Positions 1 to 8,647 of a stretch of 64,000 nt of DNA are shown here, one piece after another. The translations under genes were made by a program, and so were the position numbers. The stretch's first letter is position 1, and every line of letters starts with the position of its first letter. Source of the stretch: Anaerolineae bacterium (lineage in GTDB: Bacteria > Chloroflexota > Anaerolineae > Anaerolineales > UBA11579); NCBI GenBank assembly GCA_004297445.1, contig SCUK01000009.1, positions 37,126 through 101,125 on the forward strand, in the 5' to 3' direction. The notes beneath the pieces are model-generated. The model did not search any database and was not told the DNA's origin. It saw only the letters and a list, made by a program, of their open reading frames with translations.

Positions 1-1088
1 CCGTTCTTGTACACCGTCTCGCCGTCCAGCATGATTTCGGCATCCTTGCGCATGTCGCAAATCATGTCCCAATGGATGCTGCTGGTGTTCTTGCTGCCCG
101 TCTCCGGGTAGCCCGCGCCCAGCGCCATGTGGAACGACCCGCCGATTTTCTCATCGAACAGGATGTTGCCGGTGAAGCGGTCGATTTCGAAGTTGGTGCC
201 GATGGCGAACTCACCGAGATAGCGGGCGCCCTTGTCGGTTTCCAGCATGCGCAACAGGAATTCTTCGTTGGTCTTGGCCTTGGCGTTGAACACCTGGCCT
301 TCCACAAACTGCAACTCAATGCCTTCCACCGAGCGCCCCTGGGTGATGGCCGGGTAGGTGAAGCGCACCCAGCCCTTTACGGACTTCTCCACCGGGCCGG
401 TGTAAATCTCGCCATCCGGCATGTTGTGCTCGCCGGCGGCGTTCAGGAACGTGCGGCCTTTAATGGAAAGGGTGAGGTCCACGTTCGGGCCGCGCAGCAC
501 GACTTTGTCGTGTCCCTCGAAACGCTCGACGATGCTCTTCTGTTCCTCCTCCACCTTCTTCCAGTAAGCGATGGGGTCTTTCTCTTCCGCATGCACCGCG
601 CCGTACACGAAATCCTCGTACTGGCGCAGGCTCATGCCGGCGTCCTTGGCGTAGGCTTCGGTGGGGAACAGGGTGGTCACCCACTTGAATTTCTTTGCTG
701 CGCCGCGGCGCATCTGGGCTTCCAGAATCGGCTGCAACGCCTTGCCGTGGTCGGCCTGGCGTTTCGGGTCCACCGTGCCCAGGCTGCGGGTGTCCAACAG
801 AGAGTGGATGCGGAAGCGGCTCTCGAATTCTTCGTACGCCAGCTTGCGGAAGATGGGCGTGTGCTTGATGGCCGCATCGTTGGCGTGCTGGAAGAACAGT
901 TCCTGCTGGTGTGGCAGGTCCAGCGCCGGGTAGGGGATGCCACCGCGCTCCAGAATCAGGACGTACATTTCTTCAATCAGCGGGATGGCGGCGGTGGTGC
1001 CTTCCAGCAGCACGCGGTCGCCTTCGGTGATCTTGGCGGAGTGGTCCACCAGGATTTGGGCAAATTTCTTTACTCGGTTGTCAGCCAA
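1..1088 (-). CDS. M29-family aminopeptidase, partial (C-terminus outside window)
   Basis: Reading leftwards from a TTG start (1088-1086) preceded by GGAG, the protein begins MADNRVKKFAQILVDHS and continues without a stop to the window edge (about 362 residues). Family features seen: the early DRVLLEG strand, the EEMYVLILERGG segment, a GRTFLNAAGEHNMPDGE region, EGIELQFVEG, and near the edge GSFHMALGAGYPE and SSIHWDMICDM, which carry the Glu/His metal ligands of M29 (thermophilic, AmpS-like) metallo-aminopeptidases. These are cytosolic two-metal exopeptidases that trim peptides. A TATAAT box on the minus strand (1131-1126) lies about 38 bases before the start. The TTG start rests on the ribosome-binding site and the N-terminal match; no ATG is available nearby. 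Confidence 0.85.
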   Translation of the reverse strand, partial: MADNRVKKFAQILVDHSAKITEGDRVLLEGTTAAIPLIEEMYVLILERGGIPYPALDLPHQQELFFQHANDAAIKHTPIFRKLAYEEFESRFRIHSLLDTRSLGTVDPKRQADHGKALQPILEAQMRRGAAKKFKWVTTLFPTEAYAKDAGMSLRQYEDFVYGAVHAEEKDPIAYWKKVEEEQKSIVERFEGHDKVVLRGPNVDLTLSIKGRTFLNAAGEHNMPDGEIYTGPVEKSVKGWVRFTYPAITQGRSVEGIELQFVEGQVFNAKAKTNEEFLLRMLETDKGARYLGEFAIGTNFEIDRFTGNILFDEKIGGSFHMALGAGYPETGSKNTSSIHWDMICDMRKDAEIMLDGETVYKN

Positions 1089-1125
1089 GAGAGTCTCCAA
1101 TGTGTGATTTTTGTCGCAATTGTGA

Positions 1126-1131
1126 ATTATA
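1126..1131 (-). promoter_or_regulatory. -10 box for the M29 aminopeptidase
   Basis: TATAAT on the minus strand, 37 bases upstream of the TTG start at 1088. No convincing -35 lies 17 bases further upstream, so this is a -10-only candidate. Confidence 0.4.
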
Positions 1132-1196
1132 CCTATAAATGGGCAGGAAGACGGGAAAGAGGAAGGTGAGAGTGCCTAAACTCGAATACAAATATT

Positions 1197-1254
1197 CTGT
1201 CATTTGCTTAAGAGTTGGGCGTAGGCCAACTTCATTCGCTCGCAATGACAATCC
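1197..1254. repeat. TGTCATT(G/C)CGAGCG-type interspersed repeat, inverted arrangement
   Basis: The segment starts with TGTCAT and ends with CATTCGCTCGCAATGACA, the reverse complement of the TGTCATTGCGAGCG motif. Related copies sit at 5074-5100 and 38116-38141. The motif resembles a short repeat found between genes in many bacterial genomes. Confidence 0.5.
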
Positions 1255-1297
1255 TCACTCCCCGCTCCCCAAATCCCAAACCGACTTCTAATCCTAA

Positions 1298-1306
1298 TGA
1301 TACAAT
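1298..1306 (+). promoter_or_regulatory. Extended -10 promoter element upstream of proS
   Basis: TGATACAAT (TGn followed by TACAAT at 1301-1306) lies 36 bases before the proS ATG. No -35 match is visible at the expected distance, which fits an extended -10 promoter. Confidence 0.4.
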
Positions 1307-1341
1307 TTTCACTTGTTAAGAAACAGAATCAAGGTGCAAAC

Positions 1342-2784
1342 ATGAGCAAAGAGAACAAACTCACTCCCCGCAGCCAGGACTTCAACGACTGGTATAACGC
1401 CGTTGTCCAAATGGCAGACCTAGCCGATTACGGCCCGGTGCGCGGCACGATGATCGTCAAACCCTACGGCTGGGCGATTTGGGAAAACATCCAGAAAGCC
1501 CTCGATACCCGCTTCAAAGCCACCGGGGTTGAGAATGCCGGCTTTCCCATGTTCATCCCCCTCAGTTTTCTGCAAAAAGAAGCCAAGCACATCGAAGGCT
1601 TTGCCCCCGAACTTGCCATCGTCACCCACGGCGGCGGTGAAGAACTCGCCGAACCGCTGGTCGTCCGCCCCACTTCCGAAACCATCATCGGTCATGCCTA
1701 CTCAAACTGGGTGCAGTCCTACCGGGACCTGCCGATCCTGATCAACTTGTGGAACTCGGTCGTGCGCTGGGAAATGCGCACCAAGCTCTTCCTTCGCACC
1801 CTTGAATTCTACTGGCAGGAAGGCCACACCGCCCACGCCACTTCTGAAGAAGCCGACGCGCGTACCAGAATGATGCTGGATGTGTACACCGATTTTGCGG
1901 TCAACGAGGCCGCCGTCCCGGTGATCCCCGGCGAAAAATCCGAGATGGAACGCTTTGCCGGCGCGGTTCAAACCACTACCATCGAAGCCATGATGGGCGA
2001 CGGCAAGGCCCTGCAGGCCGCCACCTCCCACAACCTTGGCCAGAACTTCGCCAAAGCCTTCGAAATCCAATACCTGGACGAAAACAACCAACAGCAGTTC
2101 GCCTGGACCACCTCCTGGGGACTTAGTACCCGCTTTATCGGCGCAATCATCATGACCCACGGCGACGACAACGGCCTGGTTCTGCCCCCCAACATCGCTC
2201 CCATCCAGGTGGTGGTCGTGCCGATCTATAAGACCGACGACGACAAAGCCGCCCTGATCGCTGCCGCCAACAAACTTGCCCAGGAATTGAAAGACGCTGA
2301 GATCACCGTCAAGGTCGATGCCCGCGAAAATCTCTCCCCCGGCTTCAAATTCAATGATTGGGAAATGCGCGGCGTTCCCGTCCGCCTGGAACTCGGCCCG
2401 CGTGACCTGGAAAACAACGCCGTGGTCGCCGCCCGCCGAGACATTCCCGGCAGAGACGGCAAGCAGTCCCTCTCCCTGGACGGTCTGGCCCCCAACATCC
2501 AGGCCCTGCTCAGCGAGATCCAGGCCAACCTGCTCGCCAAGGCCACCCAATTCCGCGAGGATAACACCCACGCTGCCGCTTCAATGGAAGAATTCGAGCA
2601 GGCCGTCAAGACCGGCTTCGCCAGAGTCTGGTGGGCCGGAGACACCGAAGATGAAATTGCCATCAAAGAAAAAACCAAAGCCACCCTCCGCTGCTTCCCC
2701 CATCAGCAGCCCGGCGGCAACGGAATTTGCTTCTACACCGGCAAACCTGCCGACAGAATCGCCATCTTTGCACGGGCTTACTAA
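1342..2784 (+). CDS. proS: Prolyl-tRNA synthetase, type 3
   Basis: Class II aminoacyl-tRNA synthetase charging tRNA-Pro with proline. The 480-residue length and the absence of the bacterial editing insertion place it in the compact ProS type 3 (archaeal/eukaryote-like) group. Visible landmarks are FPMFIPLSFLQKE, the motif 2 region RPTSETIIGHAY followed by LINLWNSVVRWE, the FYWQEGHTAHA segment and a C-terminal anticodon-binding domain beginning near IAPIQVVVVPIY; the protein ends in aromatic Tyr as in this family. I chose the ATG at 1342 rather than the upstream in-frame ATG at 1297 because AAGGTG precedes it and homology starts at MSKENK. It is a stand-alone gene. Confidence 0.95.
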   Translation: MSKENKLTPRSQDFNDWYNAVVQMADLADYGPVRGTMIVKPYGWAIWENIQKALDTRFKATGVENAGFPMFIPLSFLQKEAKHIEGFAPELAIVTHGGGEELAEPLVVRPTSETIIGHAYSNWVQSYRDLPILINLWNSVVRWEMRTKLFLRTLEFYWQEGHTAHATSEEADARTRMMLDVYTDFAVNEAAVPVIPGEKSEMERFAGAVQTTTIEAMMGDGKALQAATSHNLGQNFAKAFEIQYLDENNQQQFAWTTSWGLSTRFIGAIIMTHGDDNGLVLPPNIAPIQVVVVPIYKTDDDKAALIAAANKLAQELKDAEITVKVDARENLSPGFKFNDWEMRGVPVRLELGPRDLENNAVVAARRDIPGRDGKQSLSLDGLAPNIQALLSEIQANLLAKATQFREDNTHAAASMEEFEQAVKTGFARVWWAGDTEDEIAIKEKTKATLRCFPHQQPGGNGICFYTGKPADRIAIFARAY

Positions 2785-2887
2785 CACGCCCCACCCCCTC
2801 CACTCCCGGAGGGAGTAAGTACCAAGTAGGCAGGTGGACAAGGATCTGCTAGTCGGGGGACGGCAGGAAAGGGGAAGGGGTGGCGGT

Positions 2888-2893
2888 TATAAT
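2888..2893 (+). promoter_or_regulatory. -10 box immediately before the fusion oxidoreductase gene
   Basis: TATAAT ends 12 bases before the ATG at 2906, so transcription would begin within a few bases of the start codon and the mRNA would be leaderless or nearly so. No Shine-Dalgarno sequence is visible between the box and the ATG. Confidence 0.5.
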
Positions 2894-2905
2894 CGCGCCG
2901 CGACC

Positions 2906-5068
2906 ATGAAACAGGTGCTGCAAAACCTCAAGGACGGCAAAACACTGGTGGCCGACGTCCCCGCGCCCACGCCCAAACCCGGCCAGGCGCTGGTGCGTAC
3001 CGCCGCCTCGCTCGTCTCCGCCGGCACCGAGCGCATGCTGGTGGAGTTCGCCGGCAAGTCCCTGCTCGGCAAGGCCCAGGCGCGCCCCGACCTCGTGCGC
3101 CAGATGCTGGACAAGGCCCGCCGCGAAGGCATCCTCTCCACGCTGGAAGCCGCCTTCAACCGGCTGGACCAGCCCCTGCCGCTGGGCTACTCTTCCGCCG
3201 GAACCATCGTTTCCCTCGGGGCGGGCGTTACTGGCTTCCAACCCGGCGACCGCGTCGCCTGTGCCGGCGGCGGCTGGGCGGTGCATGCCGAATATGCCGC
3301 CGTGCCTGCCAACCTGCTGGCAAAGCTCCCCGACAACGTGGACTTCGATTCCGCCGCCTTCGCCACGCTGGGCGCGATCGCCATGCACGGCTTCCGCCTT
3401 TCCGGCGCGGCGCTGGGCGACTCGGTGGCCGTCATCGGCCTCGGCCTGCTCGGCCTGCTCACCGTCGAGATTGCCCATGCCGCCGGCTGTCGTGTCCTCG
3501 GCATTGACCTGGACCCCGCCCGCGTGGCCCTTGCCGCTTCCCTCGGCGCAACCGCCGCGCACCGCCCCGATGCCGAAGCCGCCGCCACTGCCTTCGCCCA
3601 GTCCCGCGGCGTGGACGCCGTCCTCATTTGCGCCGATACCGAGTCCGACGACCCCGTTGAACTGGCCGGAGAAATCGCCCGCGACCGCGCCAAAGTCGTT
3701 GCCGTCGGCGCGGTGGGCCTCAACGTCCCCCGCCGCACCTATTACGCCAAAGAACTCGACCTCATCATCTCGCGCTCCTACGGCCCCGGCCGCTATGACC
3801 CGGCCTACGAAGAGGGCGGCGCCGATTACCCCGCCGCCTACGTGCGCTGGACCGCCGGGCGCAACTTGCAGGCCTTCGTCGACCTGCTCGGCGCAGGCAA
3901 GCTGGACGTGACGCCCATCATCACGCATCGCTTTCCTGTTGCCGATGCCCCCGCCGCCTACGACCTGATTACCGGCAAGAGTGGGGGGGCTTTCCTCGGC
4001 GTCCTGCTGACTTACCCGCAATCCGAATCGTCAGAAGTCCACTCAAATGCAAAATATCTTGCATACAGCCCAGAATCCGGAGTCGAGGCTTCAGCCGAGA
4101 TTCCCGAATCCGATGTCCGTCTCGGATTACTCGGCGCGGGCAACTTCGGTGGCGCAGTCCTCTTCCCTATATTAAAGAAACTCCCCGGCATCCGTTTGCA
4201 GGCCGTCGCCTCCGCCAGCGGCCTATCCGCCGCCCACGCCGCCCGCAAGTTCGGCTTCGCCCGCGCCGCCAGCGATGAAAATGACATCCTCACCGCCGCC
4301 GATGTGGACGTCGTCGCCATCCTCACCCGCCACAACCTGCACGCCGCCCAAACCCTCGCCGCCCTGCAACTGGGCAAGCACGTGTACTGTGAGAAGCCCC
4401 TCGCCCTCACCCAACCCGACCTCGCCGCCATCGAAGCCGCGCTCGCTGTACCCAATGCCCCCCGCCTCACTGTCGGCTTCAACCGCCGCTTCGCCCCGCA
4501 TGTCCTTCTATTAAAAGAGTTCCTCGCCAACTCCGGCGAACCTCTCGCCATGCACCTGCGCGCCAACGCCGGTTACCTGCCGCCCGACCACTGGACCCAG
4601 CACCCGGAGCAGGGCGGCGGCCGCCTGCTCGGCGAAGCCATTCACTTCATTGACCTGATGGCCTTCCTTGCCGGCGCGCCCCCATCCTCCGTTCATGCCG
4701 TCGCCATGCCGGATGGCGGCCGCTACACCCAGGACAACCTCGCCCTCACCTTCACCTTCCCGGACGGTTCGGTGGGTACGCTTCATTATCTAGCCAATGG
4801 GGATAAGTCCGTGCCGAAGGAGCGTCTCGAGGTCTTCACCGCTGGCCGCGTCGCCATCCTCGATGACTACCGCCGCCTCTCCCTCACCCGCGACGGCCGC
4901 ACCACGACTCACACCGCCCGCCTGCGCCAGGACAAAGGCCACCGCGCCGCCTGGGCCGCCTTCATCGCCAGCCTGCACGCTGGCACCCCGCCCCCCATCC
5001 CCTACGCACACATCTTCGGCGTCCACCGCGCCGCCCTCGCTGCCCTCGCCGCCCTACGCGGGGAGTGA
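2906..5068 (+). CDS. Bi-domain oxidoreductase: zinc-type alcohol dehydrogenase fused to Gfo/Idh/MocA
   Basis: A 720-residue fusion. The N-terminal half (about 1-370) is a medium-chain dehydrogenase with GYSSAGTIVSLG, a GDRVACAGGG turn and a GLGLLGLL nucleotide-binding loop. The C-terminal half (about 385-720) is a Gfo/Idh/MocA oxidoreductase with the Rossmann motif GLLGAGNFG, the cofactor-site EKPLAL and the catalytic-domain region GGGRLLGEAIHFIDL. Such fusions are usually found in surface-polysaccharide gene clusters, acting on nucleotide-sugars or sugar acids; here no glycosyltransferase cluster surrounds it, so the substrate is unknown. The start at 2906 fits the -10 box at 2888-2893; the longer in-frame extension from 2834 lies upstream of that promoter. 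Confidence 0.85.
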   Translation: MKQVLQNLKDGKTLVADVPAPTPKPGQALVRTAASLVSAGTERMLVEFAGKSLLGKAQARPDLVRQMLDKARREGILSTLEAAFNRLDQPLPLGYSSAGTIVSLGAGVTGFQPGDRVACAGGGWAVHAEYAAVPANLLAKLPDNVDFDSAAFATLGAIAMHGFRLSGAALGDSVAVIGLGLLGLLTVEIAHAAGCRVLGIDLDPARVALAASLGATAAHRPDAEAAATAFAQSRGVDAVLICADTESDDPVELAGEIARDRAKVVAVGAVGLNVPRRTYYAKELDLIISRSYGPGRYDPAYEEGGADYPAAYVRWTAGRNLQAFVDLLGAGKLDVTPIITHRFPVADAPAAYDLITGKSGGAFLGVLLTYPQSESSEVHSNAKYLAYSPESGVEASAEIPESDVRLGLLGAGNFGGAVLFPILKKLPGIRLQAVASASGLSAAHAARKFGFARAASDENDILTAADVDVVAILTRHNLHAAQTLAALQLGKHVYCEKPLALTQPDLAAIEAALAVPNAPRLTVGFNRRFAPHVLLLKEFLANSGEPLAMHLRANAGYLPPDHWTQHPEQGGGRLLGEAIHFIDLMAFLAGAPPSSVHAVAMPDGGRYTQDNLALTFTFPDGSVGTLHYLANGDKSVPKERLEVFTAGRVAILDDYRRLSLTRDGRTTTHTARLRQDKGHRAAWAAFIASLHAGTPPPIPYAHIFGVHRAALAALAALRGE

Positions 5069-5073
5069 AATCC

Positions 5074-5100
5074 TGTCATTCCGAGCGCAAGCGAGGATTC
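5074..5100 (+). repeat. TGTCATTCCGAGCG interspersed repeat, copy 2
   Basis: Begins TGTCATTCCGAGCGCAAGCG and ends in GAGGATTC, nearly matching the copy at 38116-38141. It lies in the spacer directly after the fusion oxidoreductase stop codon. Confidence 0.55.
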
Positions 5101-5265
5101 CCGACCAACATTCTTCCGCCACACCTGCTCGCCGGAAACCGGCCCGCCCAACCCCTGTCCGCCCGACTCGCCCGCTACCGGCATCCACCGCGCCTCCCCG
5201 TCCTCTCCCTCATTGAACCTCCTCTCACCCTCAACTCTCGTATAATCCGATTGACTTTGTGAAAA

Positions 5266-5294
5266 TTGACACCTATTCGCCGCGGTGTTATACT
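5266..5294 (+). promoter_or_regulatory. Sigma-70-type promoter of the nuo operon
   Basis: TTGACA at 5266-5271, a 17-base spacer and TATACT at 5289-5294. Transcription would start near 5301, giving a leader of about 65 bases before nuoA. This is the strongest consensus promoter upstream of the 14-gene operon. Confidence 0.8.
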
Positions 5295-5365
5295 AAATCG
5301 GCTTCGCCTGTCCAAAAAGCCGCGCCGCATCTCGCGGGGCAAAATCTAATTCACAAGGGCACTTC

Positions 5366-5749
5366 ATGCAGACCAACCTGCTGACCGATTATTGGCCGAT
5401 TGCGATCCTGCTCGTGTTGACCACCGGGCTCTCCCTGATCATGATTGTGGGCGGCAACCTCCTCGGCCCCCGCCGCCGCGGCGCCAGCAAAGACTCCGCC
5501 TACGAATCCGGCATGCGCGCCATCGGCCCCGGCACCCGCCAGATGCCCGTGCGCTTCTACCTCATCGCCGTCCTCTTCATCCTCTTTGATATCGAAGTCA
5601 TTTTCTTCCTGCCCTGGGCGGTCGTCTTCCGCCAGTACTATGAAAGCGGGCTGGGCGCCTTCATCCTGCTCGAAATGCTCGTCTTCATCGTCATCCTGCT
5701 CGTAGGCTATGCCTACGCCTGGAAAAAAGGAGCCCTGGAATGGGAATAG
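5366..5749 (+). CDS. nuoA: NADH-quinone oxidoreductase subunit A
   Basis: Small membrane-arm subunit of respiratory complex I; 127 residues with three transmembrane helices (about 10-30, 70-92 and 97-118). The diagnostic stretch [21 protein letters not shown] carries the conserved acidic residues of helix 2. The matrix-side loop with [10 protein letters not shown] is the region that contacts the quinone site. It is the first gene of the nuo operon, 65 bases downstream of the predicted transcription start, with AAGGG before the ATG. It overlaps nuoB by 10 bases. Confidence 0.95.
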   Translation: MQTNLLTDYWPIAILLVLTTGLSLIMIVGGNLLGPRRRGASKDSAYESGMRAIGPGTRQMPVRFYLIAVLFILFDIEVIFFLPWAVVFRQYYESGLGAFILLEMLVFIVILLVGYAYAWKKGALEWE

Positions 5750-6222
5750 AGCAAAAACTGGGCGATATGGGCGTCGTCACCGCCCGTTTGGAAGACCTCG
5801 TCAACTGGGGACGCACCCGCGCCATGTGGCCCATGCTCTTCGGCCTCGCCTGCTGCGCCATCGAAATGATGTCGGCGCAGGCCGCCAATTACGATATGAG
5901 CCGCTTCGGCATGGAACTCATGCGCGCCTCACCCCGCCAGTCCGACCTGATGATTGTGGCCGGGCGCGTCTCGCGCAAAATGGCCCCCGTCCTGCGCCGC
6001 CTGTATGACCAGATGCCCGACCCCAAGTGGGTGGTGGCCATGGGCGACTGCGCTTCGTGCGGCGGCGTGTTCAACAACTACGCCATCGTCCAGGGCGTGG
6101 ACGAAATCGTGCCGGTGGATGTCTACGTCGGCGGCTGCCCGCCGCGCCCTGAAGCGCTCATTCACGGCATCATGACCCTGCATGAGAAGGTCAAGCTCGA
6201 ATCCTTCAAGGACTGGTCCTAA
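5740..6222 (+). CDS. nuoB: NADH-quinone oxidoreductase subunit B (cluster N2 carrier)
   Basis: Peripheral-arm subunit of complex I that binds N2, the terminal 4Fe-4S cluster that passes electrons to quinone. All ligand cysteines are visible: the tandem Cys38-Cys39 in [11 protein letters not shown], Cys104 in MGDCASCGG and Cys133 in [10 protein letters not shown]. At 160 residues it has the usual core length without extensions. It overlaps the end of nuoA by 10 bases, suggesting translational coupling. Confidence 0.96.
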   Translation: MGIEQKLGDMGVVTARLEDLVNWGRTRAMWPMLFGLACCAIEMMSAQAANYDMSRFGMELMRASPRQSDLMIVAGRVSRKMAPVLRRLYDQMPDPKWVVAMGDCASCGGVFNNYAIVQGVDEIVPVDVYVGGCPPRPEALIHGIMTLHEKVKLESFKDWS

Positions 6223-6264
6223 AGAAACGCCCACAAGGGGCTACGCTACGCCATCGGTCAAACT

Positions 6265-6777
6265 ATGAACAAACCACTCGAAAAAATCGCCGCTGACCTC
6301 AATGCCGAATTCGGCGCAACCTACACCGAAGACCGCGGCGAGGTCAGTTTTGTTGTCCCCGCAGAGCGCATCGTGGATTTTGCCGCCGCCCTCAAGAAGA
6401 AACACAAATTCGAAATGCTCGCCTCGCAAACCGCCGTGGACTACTGGCCGGCGCTCGCTCCCCGCTACCACATCGTCTACCAGTTCACCTCCGTCAGCAA
6501 AAAACTGCGCCTGGAAGCCCGCGTCCCGTTGGACGGCAACGACCCCGAAATGCCCAGCTTGGTGGACGTCTTCCCCAACGCCAACTGGTTCGAGCGCGAA
6601 CTGTTTGACATGTTCGGCATCCGCTTCTCCGGCCACCCGGACCTGCGCCGTATCCTCATGCCCTTCGACTGGGAAGGCCACCCGCTGCGCAAGGACTACC
6701 CCCTCGGTTACGAAGAAGTGCAATTCTCCTTCAACTACGAAGACATCGAAGTCCGCAAGCCGCGGCCCAAGGACTAG
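6265..6777 (+). CDS. nuoC: NADH-quinone oxidoreductase subunit C
   Basis: Complex I 30-kDa subunit homologue, 170 residues, a separate protein rather than fused to NuoD as in enterobacteria. The C-terminal signature ERELFDMFGIRFSGHPDLRR followed by ILMPFDWEGHPLRKDYPLG is complete. It stabilises the NuoB/NuoD quinone module and has no cofactor. The ribosome-binding site is weak (AAGGGG about 25 bases upstream), so translation may depend on coupling from nuoB, whose stop is 42 bases away. Confidence 0.93.
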   Translation: MNKPLEKIAADLNAEFGATYTEDRGEVSFVVPAERIVDFAAALKKKHKFEMLASQTAVDYWPALAPRYHIVYQFTSVSKKLRLEARVPLDGNDPEMPSLVDVFPNANWFERELFDMFGIRFSGHPDLRRILMPFDWEGHPLRKDYPLGYEEVQFSFNYEDIEVRKPRPKD

Positions 6778-6844
6778 AAACCGGGAATAGAGATTAGAGA
6801 ATAGTTATTCGATTTCCTGGACCCTGAAGAATCGAGACACGAAG

Positions 6845-6859
6845 ATCGAATAACCAATA
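6845..6859 (+). repeat. 15-base AT-rich spacer repeat
   Basis: ATCGAATAACCAATA occurs here, between nuoC and nuoD, and again at 27918-27932 before an ATPase gene; in both places it is followed shortly by CATCGA. Its function is unknown. Confidence 0.4.
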
Positions 6860-6905
6860 TCGAACATCGAAAAACGGCTCACGAATACCGACTACTGAGA
6901 AAACC

Positions 6906-8141
6906 ATGACCCTCGAACCCGTAATGGAAGTCACCGTCAATGATCTGAAGCACCTGCTTTCCGAGCGGGCCGCCGAAGGCGACACCCTGCTGCTCAACAT
7001 GGGGCCGCAGCACCCCAGCACCCACGGCGTACTGCGCCTGCTGCTGGAACTGGATGGCGAAATCATCGTCCGCTGCATCCCGGACATCGGCTTCCTGCAC
7101 ACCGGCATCGAGAAGAACATGGAAGCCAAGACCTACGTCAAGGCCGAGGTCATGACCGACCGGCTGGACTACCTCAACACGACCGGCAACAACCTCGTCT
7201 ACGTGATGGCCATCGAAAAACTTGTCGGCTTGGACGTCCCCGCCCGCGCCGAAGTCATCCGCGTCCTCATCGTGGAATTGCAGCGCATCGCTTCGCACCT
7301 CGTCTGGCTCGGCACCCACGCCCTGGACCTGGCGGCCATGTCGGTCTTCTTCTACTGCTTCCGCGAGCGCGAGAAGATCCTGGACATTCTGGAAATGTGC
7401 GGCGGCCAGCGCATGATGACCACCTATTTCCGCCCCGGCGGGCTGTGGCGCGATACGCCGGTGGAATTTGAATCGGCGGTGCGCGATTTCCTGAAAGTAT
7501 TTCCCAGGCGTATTGATGAATACGAAGCCCTGCTGACCAAGAACCCCATTTTCATTGACCGCACCAAGGGCATCGGCATCATCCCCAAAGACAAGGCGCT
7601 GGAATGGGGCCTCACCGGGCCTACCCTGCGCGGCTCCGGCATCGAGTACGACATCCGGCGGGCGTTCCCCTATGCCGGCTATGAGAATTACGAATTCGAT
7701 GTGGCCACCGATGACGGGTGCGATGTCTACGCCCGTTACACCGTGCGCATGCAGGAAATGCGCGAGTCGCTCAAGATTGTTCAGCAGGCGCTGGACAACA
7801 TGCCGATGGGGCCGGTGAACAGCGCCAACCGCAAGTTCGTGCCGCCGCCGCGCTCGGAGCTGGGGCACAGCATGGAAGCCGTCATCCACCACTTCAAGTT
7901 GTGGACTGAAGGCTTTGAGGCGCCGAAAGCCTCGGTCTACATGCCGGTCGAGTCGCCGCGCGGCGAACTGGGCGTGTACCTGGAAGGCGATGGCGGCCCC
8001 AAACCGTACCGTGTCCATTTCCGCACTCCCTCCTTTACCAACCTGCAAGCCGTGCCCTGGCTGGCAGAAGGCCATTACGTGGCCGACCTCGTCGCCATCA
8101 TCGGCAGCATTGACATCGTATTGGGAGATACAGACCGGTGA
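6906..8141 (+). CDS. nuoD: NADH-quinone oxidoreductase subunit D
   Basis: 49-kDa subunit homologue of complex I, 411 residues, forming the quinone-reduction pocket with NuoB. The motif LNMGPQHPSTHGVLRLLLELDGE is seen near residue 30, with the pocket histidines, followed by HTGIEKNME and DRLDYLNTTGNN. The C-terminal SPRGELG and the family ending in (I/L)DIVLGDTDR are intact. It is separated from nuoC by a 128-base spacer holding AT-rich repeat sequence, the largest gap inside the operon. An alternative start is the Met at codon 7. The stop overlaps the GTG start of nuoE. Confidence 0.95.
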   Translation: MTLEPVMEVTVNDLKHLLSERAAEGDTLLLNMGPQHPSTHGVLRLLLELDGEIIVRCIPDIGFLHTGIEKNMEAKTYVKAEVMTDRLDYLNTTGNNLVYVMAIEKLVGLDVPARAEVIRVLIVELQRIASHLVWLGTHALDLAAMSVFFYCFREREKILDILEMCGGQRMMTTYFRPGGLWRDTPVEFESAVRDFLKVFPRRIDEYEALLTKNPIFIDRTKGIGIIPKDKALEWGLTGPTLRGSGIEYDIRRAFPYAGYENYEFDVATDDGCDVYARYTVRMQEMRESLKIVQQALDNMPMGPVNSANRKFVPPPRSELGHSMEAVIHHFKLWTEGFEAPKASVYMPVESPRGELGVYLEGDGGPKPYRVHFRTPSFTNLQAVPWLAEGHYVADLVAIIGSIDIVLGDTDR

Positions 8142-8647
8142 ACGCCCTGCAAACCAAGTACGCCAAAGACATCAAGGCGATACTCGCCAAATACCCGGAA
8201 GACGAGAAACGCTCGGCGGTGATGCCGCTGCTGTATGTGGCGCAACGCGAGGGCGGTTATGTGAGCCGCCAGGACCTGGCCGATATCGCTGAAATCATCG
8301 AGGTGACGCCCACCGAGGTTGCTTCGATTGTGGGCTTCTACACGCTGTACCACGACAAGCCGGAAGGCCAATACCGGGTGCAGGTGTGCAACGACCTGCC
8401 GTGTGCCATGCGCGGGGCGGACGCCTTCCTGCAGGGCGTGTGCGAAAATCTGGGCATTGAAGTCGGCGAGACCACCAAAGATGGGCTTGTGAGGGTGGAA
8501 GCCGTGATGTGCCTGGCGGCGTGCGACAAGGCACCGATGTTCCAGGTGCAGGACTGCGAGAACATCACTTATTATGAAGAACAGACGGTGGACAGCACGA
8601 TAAAGCTGGTGGAAAAGTGGCGCAAAGCCGGGGCGAAGAAGAAATGA
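8138..8647 (+). CDS. nuoE: NADH-quinone oxidoreductase subunit E (2Fe-2S)
   Basis: 24-kDa subunit homologue of the NADH-oxidising module, 169 residues. It carries one 2Fe-2S cluster (N1a) with ligands Cys84, Cys89, Cys125 and Cys129 in VCNDLPC and CLAAC, the exact family spacing. The start is GTG, overlapping the nuoD stop (GTGA); its own stop overlaps the nuoF ATG (ATGA), so nuoD-E-F are translationally chained. The C-terminus is lysine-rich. Confidence 0.95.
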   Translation: MNALQTKYAKDIKAILAKYPEDEKRSAVMPLLYVAQREGGYVSRQDLADIAEIIEVTPTEVASIVGFYTLYHDKPEGQYRVQVCNDLPCAMRGADAFLQGVCENLGIEVGETTKDGLVRVEAVMCLAACDKAPMFQVQDCENITYYEEQTVDSTIKLVEKWRKAGAKKK

